19,908 nucleotides of DNA from Promethearchaeota archaeon (GTDB taxonomy: Archaea > Asgardarchaeota > Lokiarchaeia > Sigynarchaeales > SOKP01). The translations under genes were made by a program, and so were the position numbers. Of this stretch, positions 7,176-16,000 are shown in pieces (within the stretch, counting starts at the first letter, position 1; each line of letters opens with the position of its first letter). The stretch covers positions 1-19,908 of the forward strand of contig JAGXNR010000046.1 in NCBI GenBank assembly GCA_019894875.1. Direction: 5' to 3'. The notes under the pieces were generated by a model. The model did not search any database. It saw nothing but the letters and a program-made list of their open reading frames with translations, and was not told the origin of the DNA.

Positions 7176-8264
7176 ATGTCTCAACCAGAGAGAAATATCA
7201 TTAAGATGGATGATCTTTTATCCAGAGAAGGAAAGAGTAATGTTTTATTCTTAAATTATGATAATGAAGCTTTCATGAATACTGGCATCCAAGAAAGTGG
7301 AGGAACTCCACCCTTTGCTTCAACAACAACCGGTCCCGCGGGAAAAAAAATACCTGGAAAAGTTGGGGTGAAACAAGATTTAGTCACACCTTTCGGATTT
7401 TTTGGCTCAAATGCTTTATTTTTAGCAACAAGTAATCCTGCGTATCCAAATGATTTTATGGGTAAAATTATTGAAGGTTTAAAATCAAATGGTTCTGCTT
7501 TTATTCAGACCTATTCTGATTGTATGAGAGGATGGCGTCATGAATCCGGAGATGCGGTAAAAATTTCAAAACTTGCTACAGATTGTGGATATTGGCCATT
7601 ATATACAATACGAGTAAAAGATGGAATTCCTACTTTTTCTTACTATCGTGGGTTAGATGTTGATAAGGATAAGTTCCTTGAATATTTAAAATCAATGGGA
7701 CGATTTAGGCATTTATTTAAACCGAAATTTATGGAGAAGGAAATAGATACTATTATCTATTATACTGAGCAAAGAAACAAAAAATTGAAAGCATTAATTC
7801 AAGCATTTGGAGCTGAAAAACCTATTGATGTTTATCGGGTAAACAGAAAGACTTTAGAACCACAAACACATTTATATCCGGGTCACGGTCTCTGTCCGGG
7901 ATGTGGAGCGGGGATGGTTTTAAATCAATTAACCACCGCGGCTAATGCTGTCGCGAGTAATAATATTATTTACGTCAATAATACTTCATGTGTAGAAGTA
8001 TCCACATCTAAGGATAATGTATCTTCTTGGAGAGTTCCTTGGGTTCACCATCTTTTTGAATCTGGAGCAACCGTCGCAGAAGCCATAAGTACCGCTTATA
8101 AAATTCGAAAAGCTAAAAACCAGTTTAACGGAGAAATTCCTTATGTCATTCATATAGCAGGAGATGGATCAACATATGATATTGGTTTTCAATTCCTCAA
8201 AGCAGCCATTATTAGAACGAGTACTATGGTTGAAATGAATGAATATCTAAAAGATCAAAAATAA
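7176..8264 (+). CDS. porB: circularly permuted pyruvate:ferredoxin oxidoreductase beta subunit
   Basis: Beta subunit, 362 residues, which should bind thiamine diphosphate and one [4Fe-4S] cluster and carry out pyruvate decarboxylation with the alpha subunit. In normal PorB the order is CPGC near the N-terminus, then the second cysteine region, GDG, YDNEAYMNTG, and the C-G-W region near the C-terminus. Here the order is rotated: NYDNEAFMNTGIQ at 27-39, SDCMRGW at 114-120, the usual C-terminal element YLKSMGRFRHL at 170-180, a charged linker of about 55 residues, then GHGLCPGCGAG at 236-246, NNTSCVEV at 268-275, WRVPWVHHLFESGA at 285-298, and GDGSTYDIGFQ at 329-339 close to the stop. All four cluster cysteines (116, 240, 243, 272) and both halves of the cofactor motif are kept. 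The gene starts one base after porA with a Shine-Dalgarno-like site, so it looks intact, not broken. Family membership is certain; activity of the permuted form is inferred. Confidence 0.92.
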   Translation: MSQPERNIIKMDDLLSREGKSNVLFLNYDNEAFMNTGIQESGGTPPFASTTTGPAGKKIPGKVGVKQDLVTPFGFFGSNALFLATSNPAYPNDFMGKIIEGLKSNGSAFIQTYSDCMRGWRHESGDAVKISKLATDCGYWPLYTIRVKDGIPTFSYYRGLDVDKDKFLEYLKSMGRFRHLFKPKFMEKEIDTIIYYTEQRNKKLKALIQAFGAEKPIDVYRVNRKTLEPQTHLYPGHGLCPGCGAGMVLNQLTTAANAVASNNIIYVNNTSCVEVSTSKDNVSSWRVPWVHHLFESGATVAEAISTAYKIRKAKNQFNGEIPYVIHIAGDGSTYDIGFQFLKAAIIRTSTMVEMNEYLKDQK

Positions 8265-8265
8265 A

Positions 8266-8275
8266 TTTTATATAA
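8266..8275 (+). promoter_or_regulatory. TATA-like element before the YjbQ-family gene
   Basis: TTTTATATAA lies directly behind the porB stop and 45 bases before the ATG at 8321, which would place a start site near 8300 and a leader of about 20 bases. It suggests a separate promoter for the YjbQ gene. AT-rich context limits confidence. Confidence 0.35.
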
Positions 8276-8320
8276 TTTTTTTATTTCTATATTCTTATTA
8301 ATGATTACCAAGGTACTTTC

Positions 8321-8737
8321 ATGATAGTTTTTGAGGAATTTCGAGTAAAATCCACAGAAAGAGAAATACTCATTGATATTACAAATGAAATAAATGAGAT
8401 CGTGAGAAATTCAAATATTCGAGAGGGTGTGTGTAGAGTGTTTATACCTCACACGACAGCAGGGATAACCATAAACGAGAATGCTGATCCTTCAGTAAAA
8501 AGGGATATTAGCAATTTCTTAGGAAAATTAATTCCTCAAGGAGGGGGATTAGGATATTCATATAAACATGGGGAAGGGAATTCTGATGCTCATATTAAGT
8601 GTTCTTTAACTGGAAATTCCGTTGAAGTATTAATACATAAAAAAAAACTAATATTAGGAACATGGCAAGGTATTATGTTTGCTGAATATGATGGACCACG
8701 GAATCGAAAAGTTTTTATACAAATTCAAGGAGAATGA
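8321..8737 (+). CDS. YjbQ/UPF0047 family protein (weak thiamine-phosphate synthase family)
   Basis: Small (138 residues) cytoplasmic protein of the YjbQ/UPF0047 family, full length. Diagnostic motifs: PHTTAGITINENADPSVKRD from 43, HGEGNSDAHIK at 83-93, and LGTWQGIMFAEYDGPRNRK at 112-130. His44, His83 and His91 are the conserved histidines likely to form the metal or active site of the trimeric fold. Bacterial members were reported to have weak thiamine-phosphate synthase activity, but the true role of the family is unsettled. The ATG at 8321 is preceded by AAGGTA at 8310-8315; an out-of-phase ATG at 8301 meets a stop quickly. It lies 56 bases behind a thiamine diphosphate enzyme operon, with its own TATA-like element. 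Family call firm; function open. Confidence 0.92.
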   Translation: MIVFEEFRVKSTEREILIDITNEINEIVRNSNIREGVCRVFIPHTTAGITINENADPSVKRDISNFLGKLIPQGGGLGYSYKHGEGNSDAHIKCSLTGNSVEVLIHKKKLILGTWQGIMFAEYDGPRNRKVFIQIQGE

Positions 8738-8774
8738 GTTGGTTTTAGAAAGAATATTGATCTTCTGTTCCATT

Positions 8775-8804
8775 CAATTTTAAGTAAGAAATAAACTTAA
8801 ATTG
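8775..8804. terminator. hairpin between convergent genes
   Basis: CAATTTTAAGT (8775-8785) and ACTTAAATTG (8795-8804) can pair as a 10-base-pair stem with one bulged T and a 9-base loop. It lies in the 92-base gap between the YjbQ gene (+) and the large surface-protein gene (-), where a two-way terminator would be expected. The stem is AT-rich and may be weak. Confidence 0.4.
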
Positions 8805-8811
8805 ATTTAAT

Positions 8812-8821
8812 AAAAAAAAAA
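8812..8821 (-). terminator. T-tract terminator of the first surface-protein gene
   Basis: Ten A residues on the + strand give a T10 run in the minus-strand transcript, 8 bases past the stop codon at 8830. Oligo-T tracts are the usual archaeal termination signal. The same arrangement, within a copied block, lies behind the paralogous gene at 13060. Confidence 0.55.
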
Positions 8822-8829
8822 TAAGTTAA

Positions 8830-11800
8830 TTATTGAGCTTTTAATATTTTCAAATTTTTTCGCTTTTTTCTATAGACCATTATTGTGATGACAAAAAAAT
8901 CCACTGTAATCATAAATAAGGTGAAAGTTGTTCCCATACCGATAGATGTGGATTCTTCTCCAGTATAATAAATACCCGCACTGAAAAGTGGTGATACCTC
9001 AGGTATTATTTGATTATCTCTGAGCTGCACAAATACAAATTTCACTCCTGATTTATTATCAAATATTACAGGAAATTGGGGATTAAATGGAATCCAAGGA
9101 CTATTTAATGCTGTTGAAGCGTTTTGTCCAATACGCATATGTGTAGGCATATTTGCTATTTCCGTACATCCATCATTCTGGGAAACTTTTACATTTACAG
9201 TTACTAAATTTGTTTTGGTAGTTGTTCTACCATTATTGATAATTACACATGCTTCAGGAGCTAAGACATTGAGTTTTGGAATCACTTCATAAGTATTGCT
9301 TATACTTACGCTATTTGTTGTAAAATTCCATCCAAGAACTCGATAATAGTAGGTTTGATAATTAGAAACATTTATATCGAAGAAATTTTCTACAGTAGCA
9401 TATGTACTTAAAATTAGGGAATCAAAGTTAGATTTTAGATTAGTTGAACGAAGTATTCGCGCGTAATCATAAGGAACTGTCGTAGCATTTGGTAAAATAA
9501 TGTGTACAGAATTATTCCCTGGAAGTACCTGTATAGGTGGAAATTTTGGAACTTTATCGTCAGCTGGATCTAAAGGATTCGAATCATTATATACTTCTGA
9601 CCCATCCACTTGGCCTCCAGAATCAGTATCTGGATTATATGGATTTGTTCCATGGAAAAATTCCAATTCATTACTTAGCAAATCCGAATCTGGATCACCT
9701 GATGCTCCATGTATACCAGTCGCATTAAAAGGGTCTAACCCATAAATTTTCTCCCAATGATTTGGAAGACCATCACCATCTGTATCAATTACTGCGGGGA
9801 TTTGATAATGCTTGTCCTCTTCTCTAATCCATTCATTTTGATATATATAAAAAGCTCCAGTCTGGATTCTACTAAATCTTTGTCCCATATTACTTAATCC
9901 CATAGCGTAAATCGAGAATTGGTAAGATCCTTCTTCTGAGGTTGGAGTATAGACATTTCCATATATTCCATCCTGAGGCATTCCATCTCCATGATTTCCA
10001 TCATCATATAAAGGTATTTGAAACAATATTCCATCAGATTTATATCCTGGTGGTATAACCTCTAAATATACTTCAGCATTTTTAACGGTTGTTTTATCTG
10101 CTAGACTTACTAAAAAGGGTATCTGACTACCTATTGGCTCACAATTACTCCAACTAGGTGAGACATATCCATTAGGGGGGGTTAGTAATGTCATAGTCAT
10201 ATAAGTCTTAGCAGCACTTTCAACAAAATATTTCAGTTCACCCTCTCCAGTAAGGGGACTAGATCCTGCTTTAATTCCAACGGTATACACACCTGGTGTT
10301 GGATTATTAATGCGACCTAGAGCCCTTCCCATACCAGATGTATCTTCTTCATAAGTCCAAACAAGACTTTCCCCATCAACACCTTCATATTCAAGCTTTT
10401 CTGGTTTGATTAATGAGTTGTAATGAACTACAATTTCGATAGTCTCCATATCATCAGTAACTTTTAATTCAAATTCTGTATAGTTTCCTGGATCAATAGT
10501 TCCCTGCGCTTGATAAAAACGTTCCATAGGTCGAACTGATTCTGAAATTGCACGATATATCTCAGCAAGGTCATTTGGAAGATCTCCATTAGCTGGATCG
10601 AAACAATGGAAATAGGTACCACCTGTATCTGCAGCTAAATCTTGCATATCTTCATAAGCCGCATCATCCCCTATGGTAATAACATGAACTATAGTACCAT
10701 TTCCAGTAATATATGGTAGGACATCTGAAATCCAACGTATATTATTTTCATGTCCATCACTCAGAAGAATAATATGATCCGGATAATAAGTAATCCCATT
10801 ATTCAAAAATTCTTCTTGTGATTCATACAAACCATCACCTATAGAAGTAGACAAGCCAGTTGCAGGTATTCCATCAATTTTGCCATATGCTAATATCCGA
10901 TTTCCAGGAGTTAATTTCATGAGATCATGAATCAATAATGCATCTGTATCAAATTGAATTATACCCAATTGATCTTCACTTAGAAAACTATCAACAAGCA
11001 ATTTACTCGCAGATTGTGCGGCAAATATTTTATCAGAAATTGACATACTTCCAGAGTTATCAATGTTTAACATAATATCATAATAATTCTCACCGTAATT
11101 AACTGAATCAACTTCCGTATCCGAGTCTAGAACATTACTATCTGAGTCAATTAAATCAACGCTTAAGTCGTATAATCCATCTACTGTTTGATTAGGTGCT
11201 TGTATTTGTAAAAAATATTTACCATAAACATCAACAGCAGCAAGAACAGTAGCAATACTTCCTCCAACTTGAGCTTGAAAATTTTCAGTAAAAAATCCAT
11301 GAACGGGAGCTTGTTCTTGATGATAAACATCCACAATTGCTACAAATTTTTCAGGAGTATCATGAAGACCAACTCTTGCTTGCGCATTTACTGGAGAATT
11401 CTGAGGAGATTTAATATAAATATCAGGATCACCTGAATCGAAAGTATAATCATAGTATGCGGTGCTCGAAGCAGTATTCTCAAGGCCTGCAACAATTACA
11501 ACCACCTTATCATAGTTATTATTAACAATTGCTCTAGTAAAGTCTTGAGATTCAACCGTATAGGAATATTCTAAATCATCACCATTCATACATAATAAAG
11601 CATAGAATAGTTTATTGGTCGTTGACTGATTAAAATCAACTGTTATTACCTTAACAGAGGGGTCAATCTTTATTTCATAGTATCTATTTGACCAACTATG
11701 AGCGAACCCATTATTAATATAAGATAATCCTGGTTTTAATGTTGGTACCGGATCAATTGATCTAGACACTGTGCCATAATTGCCTGAGCCATCAGTTTCA

Positions 11801-12729
11801 TCATCATCGACAAATCTCCATTTTGAAGGCGTGGTTGTCTCATCTAAGTCCTTCGCGTAAATGGCAACAGAAAAATCTTCAAACACATCTTCAAATGTAG
11901 TTCCAGGACTTAGACTGTTAAAAGCATTGTTTAACATCGTAACTCCATCGCTTGCTGAAGGGTTTACACTGGAACTCCAATAGGTAGATATGGCATCCAC
12001 CCCATAATCTGGATCGGTGTAATCACTTCCAAATTGTTCACAATAATATTGCCAGAATAAACAAGCGGAATAACTTATTGTAGTTAAGTCAGATTTATGA
12101 GCACCTCCTAGATACTCCTGAGATTGTCCTACAAAACTAGCTCCTCGTTCCGTTCCATCATTGTGATCGAGCCATTCTGATAATTTATCTTGGATCATAC
12201 GAGCTTGTCCTTCCAAAACCCATTTGCATGTAAAAAAACCGGGGTGAGCTAATTGACAAATATGAAATAGTTCATGACCCGCTATTTTTAAAGGTTCATG
12301 ATCAGCAGTAAGTCCTTGGTTAATATAATCAGGATAAACTCCTGTTGAAAAATCATCATCAATATTTAAACAACAAGCCCATCCATTATAATCATTAACA
12401 ACATTTTCAACAGTAACCTCTATTGGTGGTTGACCTGAGCCTAACATCGGGTCTGGTAAATTCCAACCACCCACTAAAATATCATAAGCATATTCCAGAA
12501 CCTCTAAATAATTTCTTACTGCCGTTTGAGTCACATAGGTTGTATCCCACGTATCTGCTCTAAAATTTCCAGAGCTTGAATCAACTACTGGGCCTGGAGC
12601 ACTAACTGATAATCCCTTAAAATCAAGGTTTCTTTGGTTTTCAGCAATTCTATTAAATATTATACTACTAAATATGAGTAATGTTAGAAAACCAGTTAAA
12701 AATAATGTCGTTGTATTTTGTTTTGTCAT
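8830..12729 (-). CDS. large surface zincin-vWA multidomain protein, copy 1
   Basis: A 1299-residue membrane-anchored extracellular protein, probably a zinc metalloprotease. From the N-terminus: a hydrophobic signal or anchor (about 8-26); a zincin domain with HELFH at 152-156 and a candidate third ligand Glu173 in VLEGQARM; a beta-rich region (about 325-440); a second beta domain (about 440-545); a von Willebrand A domain (about 548-735) with metal-site residues Asp557, Ser559 and Ser561 in DNSGSMS and Asp658 in LLSDG; beta-sandwich modules including DDGNHGDGMPQDGIYG at 909-924; a calcium-binding TSP3-like segment (982-1055, starting DTDGDGLPNHWE); a fibronectin III-like part (about 1062-1150); an Ig-like part; and a C-terminal helix (about 1264-1285) ending in a basic tail, RKKRKNLKILK. 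Topology is type I, with the body outside. The order of zincin, vWA and beta domains recalls animal CLCA proteins, which may be convergence. Substrate unknown; it is a tandem paralogue of the gene at 13060. Confidence 0.85.
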   Translation of the reverse strand: MTKQNTTTLFLTGFLTLLIFSSIIFNRIAENQRNLDFKGLSVSAPGPVVDSSSGNFRADTWDTTYVTQTAVRNYLEVLEYAYDILVGGWNLPDPMLGSGQPPIEVTVENVVNDYNGWACCLNIDDDFSTGVYPDYINQGLTADHEPLKIAGHELFHICQLAHPGFFTCKWVLEGQARMIQDKLSEWLDHNDGTERGASFVGQSQEYLGGAHKSDLTTISYSACLFWQYYCEQFGSDYTDPDYGVDAISTYWSSSVNPSASDGVTMLNNAFNSLSPGTTFEDVFEDFSVAIYAKDLDETTTPSKWRFVDDDETDGSGNYGTVSRSIDPVPTLKPGLSYINNGFAHSWSNRYYEIKIDPSVKVITVDFNQSTTNKLFYALLCMNGDDLEYSYTVESQDFTRAIVNNNYDKVVVIVAGLENTASSTAYYDYTFDSGDPDIYIKSPQNSPVNAQARVGLHDTPEKFVAIVDVYHQEQAPVHGFFTENFQAQVGGSIATVLAAVDVYGKYFLQIQAPNQTVDGLYDLSVDLIDSDSNVLDSDTEVDSVNYGENYYDIMLNIDNSGSMSISDKIFAAQSASKLLVDSFLSEDQLGIIQFDTDALLIHDLMKLTPGNRILAYGKIDGIPATGLSTSIGDGLYESQEEFLNNGITYYPDHIILLSDGHENNIRWISDVLPYITGNGTIVHVITIGDDAAYEDMQDLAADTGGTYFHCFDPANGDLPNDLAEIYRAISESVRPMERFYQAQGTIDPGNYTEFELKVTDDMETIEIVVHYNSLIKPEKLEYEGVDGESLVWTYEEDTSGMGRALGRINNPTPGVYTVGIKAGSSPLTGEGELKYFVESAAKTYMTMTLLTPPNGYVSPSWSNCEPIGSQIPFLVSLADKTTVKNAEVYLEVIPPGYKSDGILFQIPLYDDGNHGDGMPQDGIYGNVYTPTSEEGSYQFSIYAMGLSNMGQRFSRIQTGAFYIYQNEWIREEDKHYQIPAVIDTDGDGLPNHWEKIYGLDPFNATGIHGASGDPDSDLLSNELEFFHGTNPYNPDTDSGGQVDGSEVYNDSNPLDPADDKVPKFPPIQVLPGNNSVHIILPNATTVPYDYARILRSTNLKSNFDSLILSTYATVENFFDINVSNYQTYYYRVLGWNFTTNSVSISNTYEVIPKLNVLAPEACVIINNGRTTTKTNLVTVNVKVSQNDGCTEIANMPTHMRIGQNASTALNSPWIPFNPQFPVIFDNKSGVKFVFVQLRDNQIIPEVSPLFSAGIYYTGEESTSIGMGTTFTLFMITVDFFVITIMVYRKKRKNLKILKAQ
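9917..10020 (-). repeat. 104-base identical tract, copy in surface-protein gene 1
   Basis: This segment matches 14144-14247 at every base, including synonymous positions, although sequence on both sides is clearly diverged. It encodes the module IPLYDDGNHGDGMPQDG through about EEGSYQF of the extracellular region. The pattern suits gene conversion between the paralogues. Confidence 0.8.
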
Positions 12730-12972
12730 TATGTCAACCTTACAAAAAAGTATTTGATCACAAAAAGGTAGTTAGAATAAAAAGAGATTAGGTATAACTT
12801 TCCCCATTTGATTAAAAAACTAACGCCATACTTAGTTTAAAAGTCAGATATTAAGCTATAAAACTACTTATGAATCCCGGGATCTAAATAGAGTGTTTTG
12901 GAATAAATAATATTTGTCTTTTTCCTTCGCAATTCTTCGATTAAGGCGTTTTCAGGAAATTCTTTGATAAAG

Positions 12973-13003
12973 TTTATCGTATATTAACGTCTATAACGAT
13001 AAA
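12973..13003. repeat. inverted repeat in the intergenic gap
   Basis: TTTATCGT (12973-12980) and ACGATAAA (12996-13003) form a perfect 8-base inverted repeat around a 15-base spacer, itself largely AT-rich. It is followed on the + strand by a T6 run. It could be a regulator-binding site or an RNA hairpin between the tandem genes; the sequence does not decide. Confidence 0.4.
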
Positions 13004-13040
13004 ATTTTTTGATTTGTCATTTGGTTTCACACAAAAACGT

Positions 13041-13051
13041 AAAAAAAAAAA
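13041..13051 (-). terminator. T-tract terminator of the second surface-protein gene
   Basis: Eleven A residues on the + strand give a T11 run in the minus-strand transcript just past the stop at 13060. The run and the following bases to 13091 match the block behind and in the first copy (8812-8861) exactly, so the terminator was copied with the gene. Confidence 0.55.
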
Positions 13052-13059
13052 TAAGTTAA

Positions 13060-16000
13060 TTATTGAGCTTTTAATATTTTCAAATTTTTTCTCTTTTTTC
13101 TATAGATTATTACTGTAATGACAGCAAAATCCACCGTAATCATAAATAAGGTGAAAGTTGTTTCCATACCGATAGATGTAGATTCTTCTCCAGTATAATC
13201 AATACCCGCACTGAAAAGTGGTGATATCTCAGGTATTACTTGATTGTCTCTAAGTTGGACAAATACAAATTTAACACCACTTTTATTATCGAATAACACG
13301 GGAAATTGAGGATTAAATGGAATCCATGGAGCGATTAATGCTGTTGATGCATCTTGGCCAATACGCATGTGTGTAGGTGCGTTTGCTGATGTTGTACATT
13401 CGTCGTTCGAGGCAACTTTAACATTTACAGTTACTAAATTTGTTTTAGTCGTCTTACTGCCATTATTTATAATTACACAAGCCTCAGGTGCTAAAACATT
13501 AAGTTTTGGAATCACTTCATAAGTATCGCTTACACTTATATTAAAAAATGAAGACATTCCAAAAACTTTATAGTAGTATGTTTGATAGTTGGCAACAGTT
13601 ATGTCAAAGAAACTTTCAACGGTAGCATACGAACTGGTATTTACTAAAGTAAATCCTAATTTAGGATCAGTTGTACGATATATCCCGAGAGTTTCGTAAG
13701 GTACTGTCGTAGCATTTGGCATTAAAAGATGGACAAAATTATTACCTGGAAATACTTGTATTGGGGGGAATTTTGGAATTGTATCGTCGGAAGGATCTAA
13801 GGGATTCAAATCAAAAACTACTTCTGACCCATCAGATTGACCTCCAGAATCAGAATCTGGATCACGTGGATTTGTTCCATGAACAAATTCCAAATAATTA
13901 TTAAGAAAATCTAAGTCGGGATCGCCTGATGCACCATTTATACTAGAATTATCTGAAGGATCTAAGCCATAAAAATTTTCCCAGTGATCTGGAAGTTCGT
14001 CTCCATCTGTATCAGGAACCACTAAGGTTTTATACGGTTTCTGTTCTCGTAAATGCCATTCATATTGATACAAGTAGAAAGCGCCAGTCTTGATTCTACT
14101 AAATTTCTGTCCCATGTTATTTTCACCCGTGGCGTAAATCGCAAATTGGTAAGATCCTTCTTCTGAGGTTGGAGTATAGACATTTCCATATATTCCATCC
14201 TGAGGCATTCCATCTCCATGATTTCCATCATCATATAAAGGTATTTGGAATAAAATCTCGTGGGTGTCAGAATATGGATCTCTAAATCCTGGAGGGGTAA
14301 CTTCCATGTACACTTTTGCATCCTTAATGTTAGTTTTATCTGTTAAGCTAATCAAAATTGGTATTCTACTACCTATTGGCTCAGCATTACTCCAACCAGG
14401 TGAGATATATCCGTTCGGTGGTGTAAGTAAAGTCATGGTCATGTAAGTCTTAGCAGCACCTTCAACAAAATATTTCAATTCACTACCTGCAGTAGTTCCA
14501 CCAACACTTGCTTCAATTCTAATTGTCCATATTCCTGTTTTAGGTTTTTTAATGCGACTTACAGCACGTCCCATGCCAGATTTGTCATCTTCATAATCCC
14601 ATACAATAACAGCCCCATCAGGATCTTTTAATCCAACTAAATCAGGTTTGGATGACGCATTATAATGAGCAATAAATTCGACAATTTCCATGTCATCAGT
14701 TACTTCTAATTCAAATTCTTTATAGTTTCCCGGATCGATGCTGCCACGAGCATGATAGAAACGTTCCATGGGTCGTATCATCTCAGTAATTGCACGATAT
14801 AACTCAGCGAGGTCATTTGGGATATCCCCACTTGCAGGATCGAAGCAATGGAAATAGGTACCACCTGTATCTGCAGCTAAATCTTGCATATCTTCATAGG
14901 CCGCGTCCGATCCAATAGTGATAACGTGAACAATAGTTCCATTTCCAATAATAAGTGGTAAAACATCTTCAATCCAAAGTACGTCATTTTCTTTTCCATC
15001 ACTCAATAGAATAATATGATCTGGATAATCTGTAATCCCATTATTCAAAAATTCCTTTTGAGATTCATACAAACCATCACCTATAGAAGTCGATGAGCCG
15101 ATTGCCGCTATTCCATCAATTTGACCATACGCTGTTATCCGATTTCCAATAGTTAATTTCATGAGGTCATGAATCAGCAATGCATTTGTATCAAATTGGA
15201 CTATACCCAATTGATCCTCACTTAGAAAACTATCAACCAGTAATTTACCTGCTGATTGTGCAGCAAGTATTTTATCAGCAATTGACATGCTCCCAGAGCT
15301 ATCAATGTTTAATAAAATATCATAATAATTCTCACCATAATTGACTGAATCAACTTCGTTGTCCGAATCTAGAACATTACTATCTGAGTCAATTAGATCA
15401 ACGCTTAAGTCATATAGACCATCTGCTGTTTGTTTAGGGGCTTGTATTTGTAAGAAATATTTACCATAAACATCAACAGCAGCAAGGACAGTAGCATTAA
15501 TTCCTCCAACTTGAGCTTGGAAGTTTTCAGTGAAAAATCCATGAACGGGAGCTTTCTCTCGATGATAAATATCTACAATTGCTACAAATTTTTCAGGTGT
15601 ATCATGAAGACCAACCCTAGCTTGCGCCGTTACTGGAGAATTTTCAGGAGATTCAATATAAATATCAGGATCACCAGAATCGAAAGTATAATCAAAGGGC
15701 GAGGCGTTTGTAACGGTATTTTCAAGGCCTGCAACAATTACAACCACCTTATCATAGTTATTATTAACAATTGCTCTGCTGAAGTCTTGAGATTCAACCG
15801 TATAGGAATATTCTAAATCATCACCATTCATGCATAATAAAGCATAGAATAGTTTATTGGTTGTTGACTGATCAAATTCAACAGTTATTACCTTAACAGT
15901 GGGATCAATCTCTACCTCAAAATATTTATTTGACCAACTTCTAACTGATTCACTACTAGTAAAAGAAAATCCCGGTGTTAAAGTTGGTATCGGATCAATT

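Larger units (their letters stand above)
12730..13059. other. 330-base gap between the two surface-protein paralogues
   Basis: This stretch carries the terminator of the upstream minus-strand copy at its right end, a large inverted repeat (12973-13003), and presumably the promoter of the copy starting at 12729. A candidate minus-strand promoter is the purine-rich GGGGAAAG followed by TTATA (reading down from 12805 to 12793), which would give a leader of about 40 bases. A minus-strand frame without a usual start codon runs from 12983 to 12864 (39 codons, then TAG); it may be a relic or chance. No recognised gene. Confidence 0.5.

Noticed and set aside
7176..8264. Reading porB as a broken gene or two gene fragments
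   Set aside because: The ORF is continuous, both halves keep their key residues, the start has a ribosome site and the operon spacing is normal, so permutation fits better than decay.
14022..14321. 99-codon minus-strand ORF within copy 2
   Set aside because: It is in another frame of the same strand as the real gene; the composition (runs of Met-Glu) is typical of frame-shifted reading of the conserved module.
15511..15816. 101-codon + strand ORF inside surface-protein copy 2
   Set aside because: It is opposite well-conserved codons of the paralogous protein; the matching frame is not kept in copy 1, so it is an overlap artefact.
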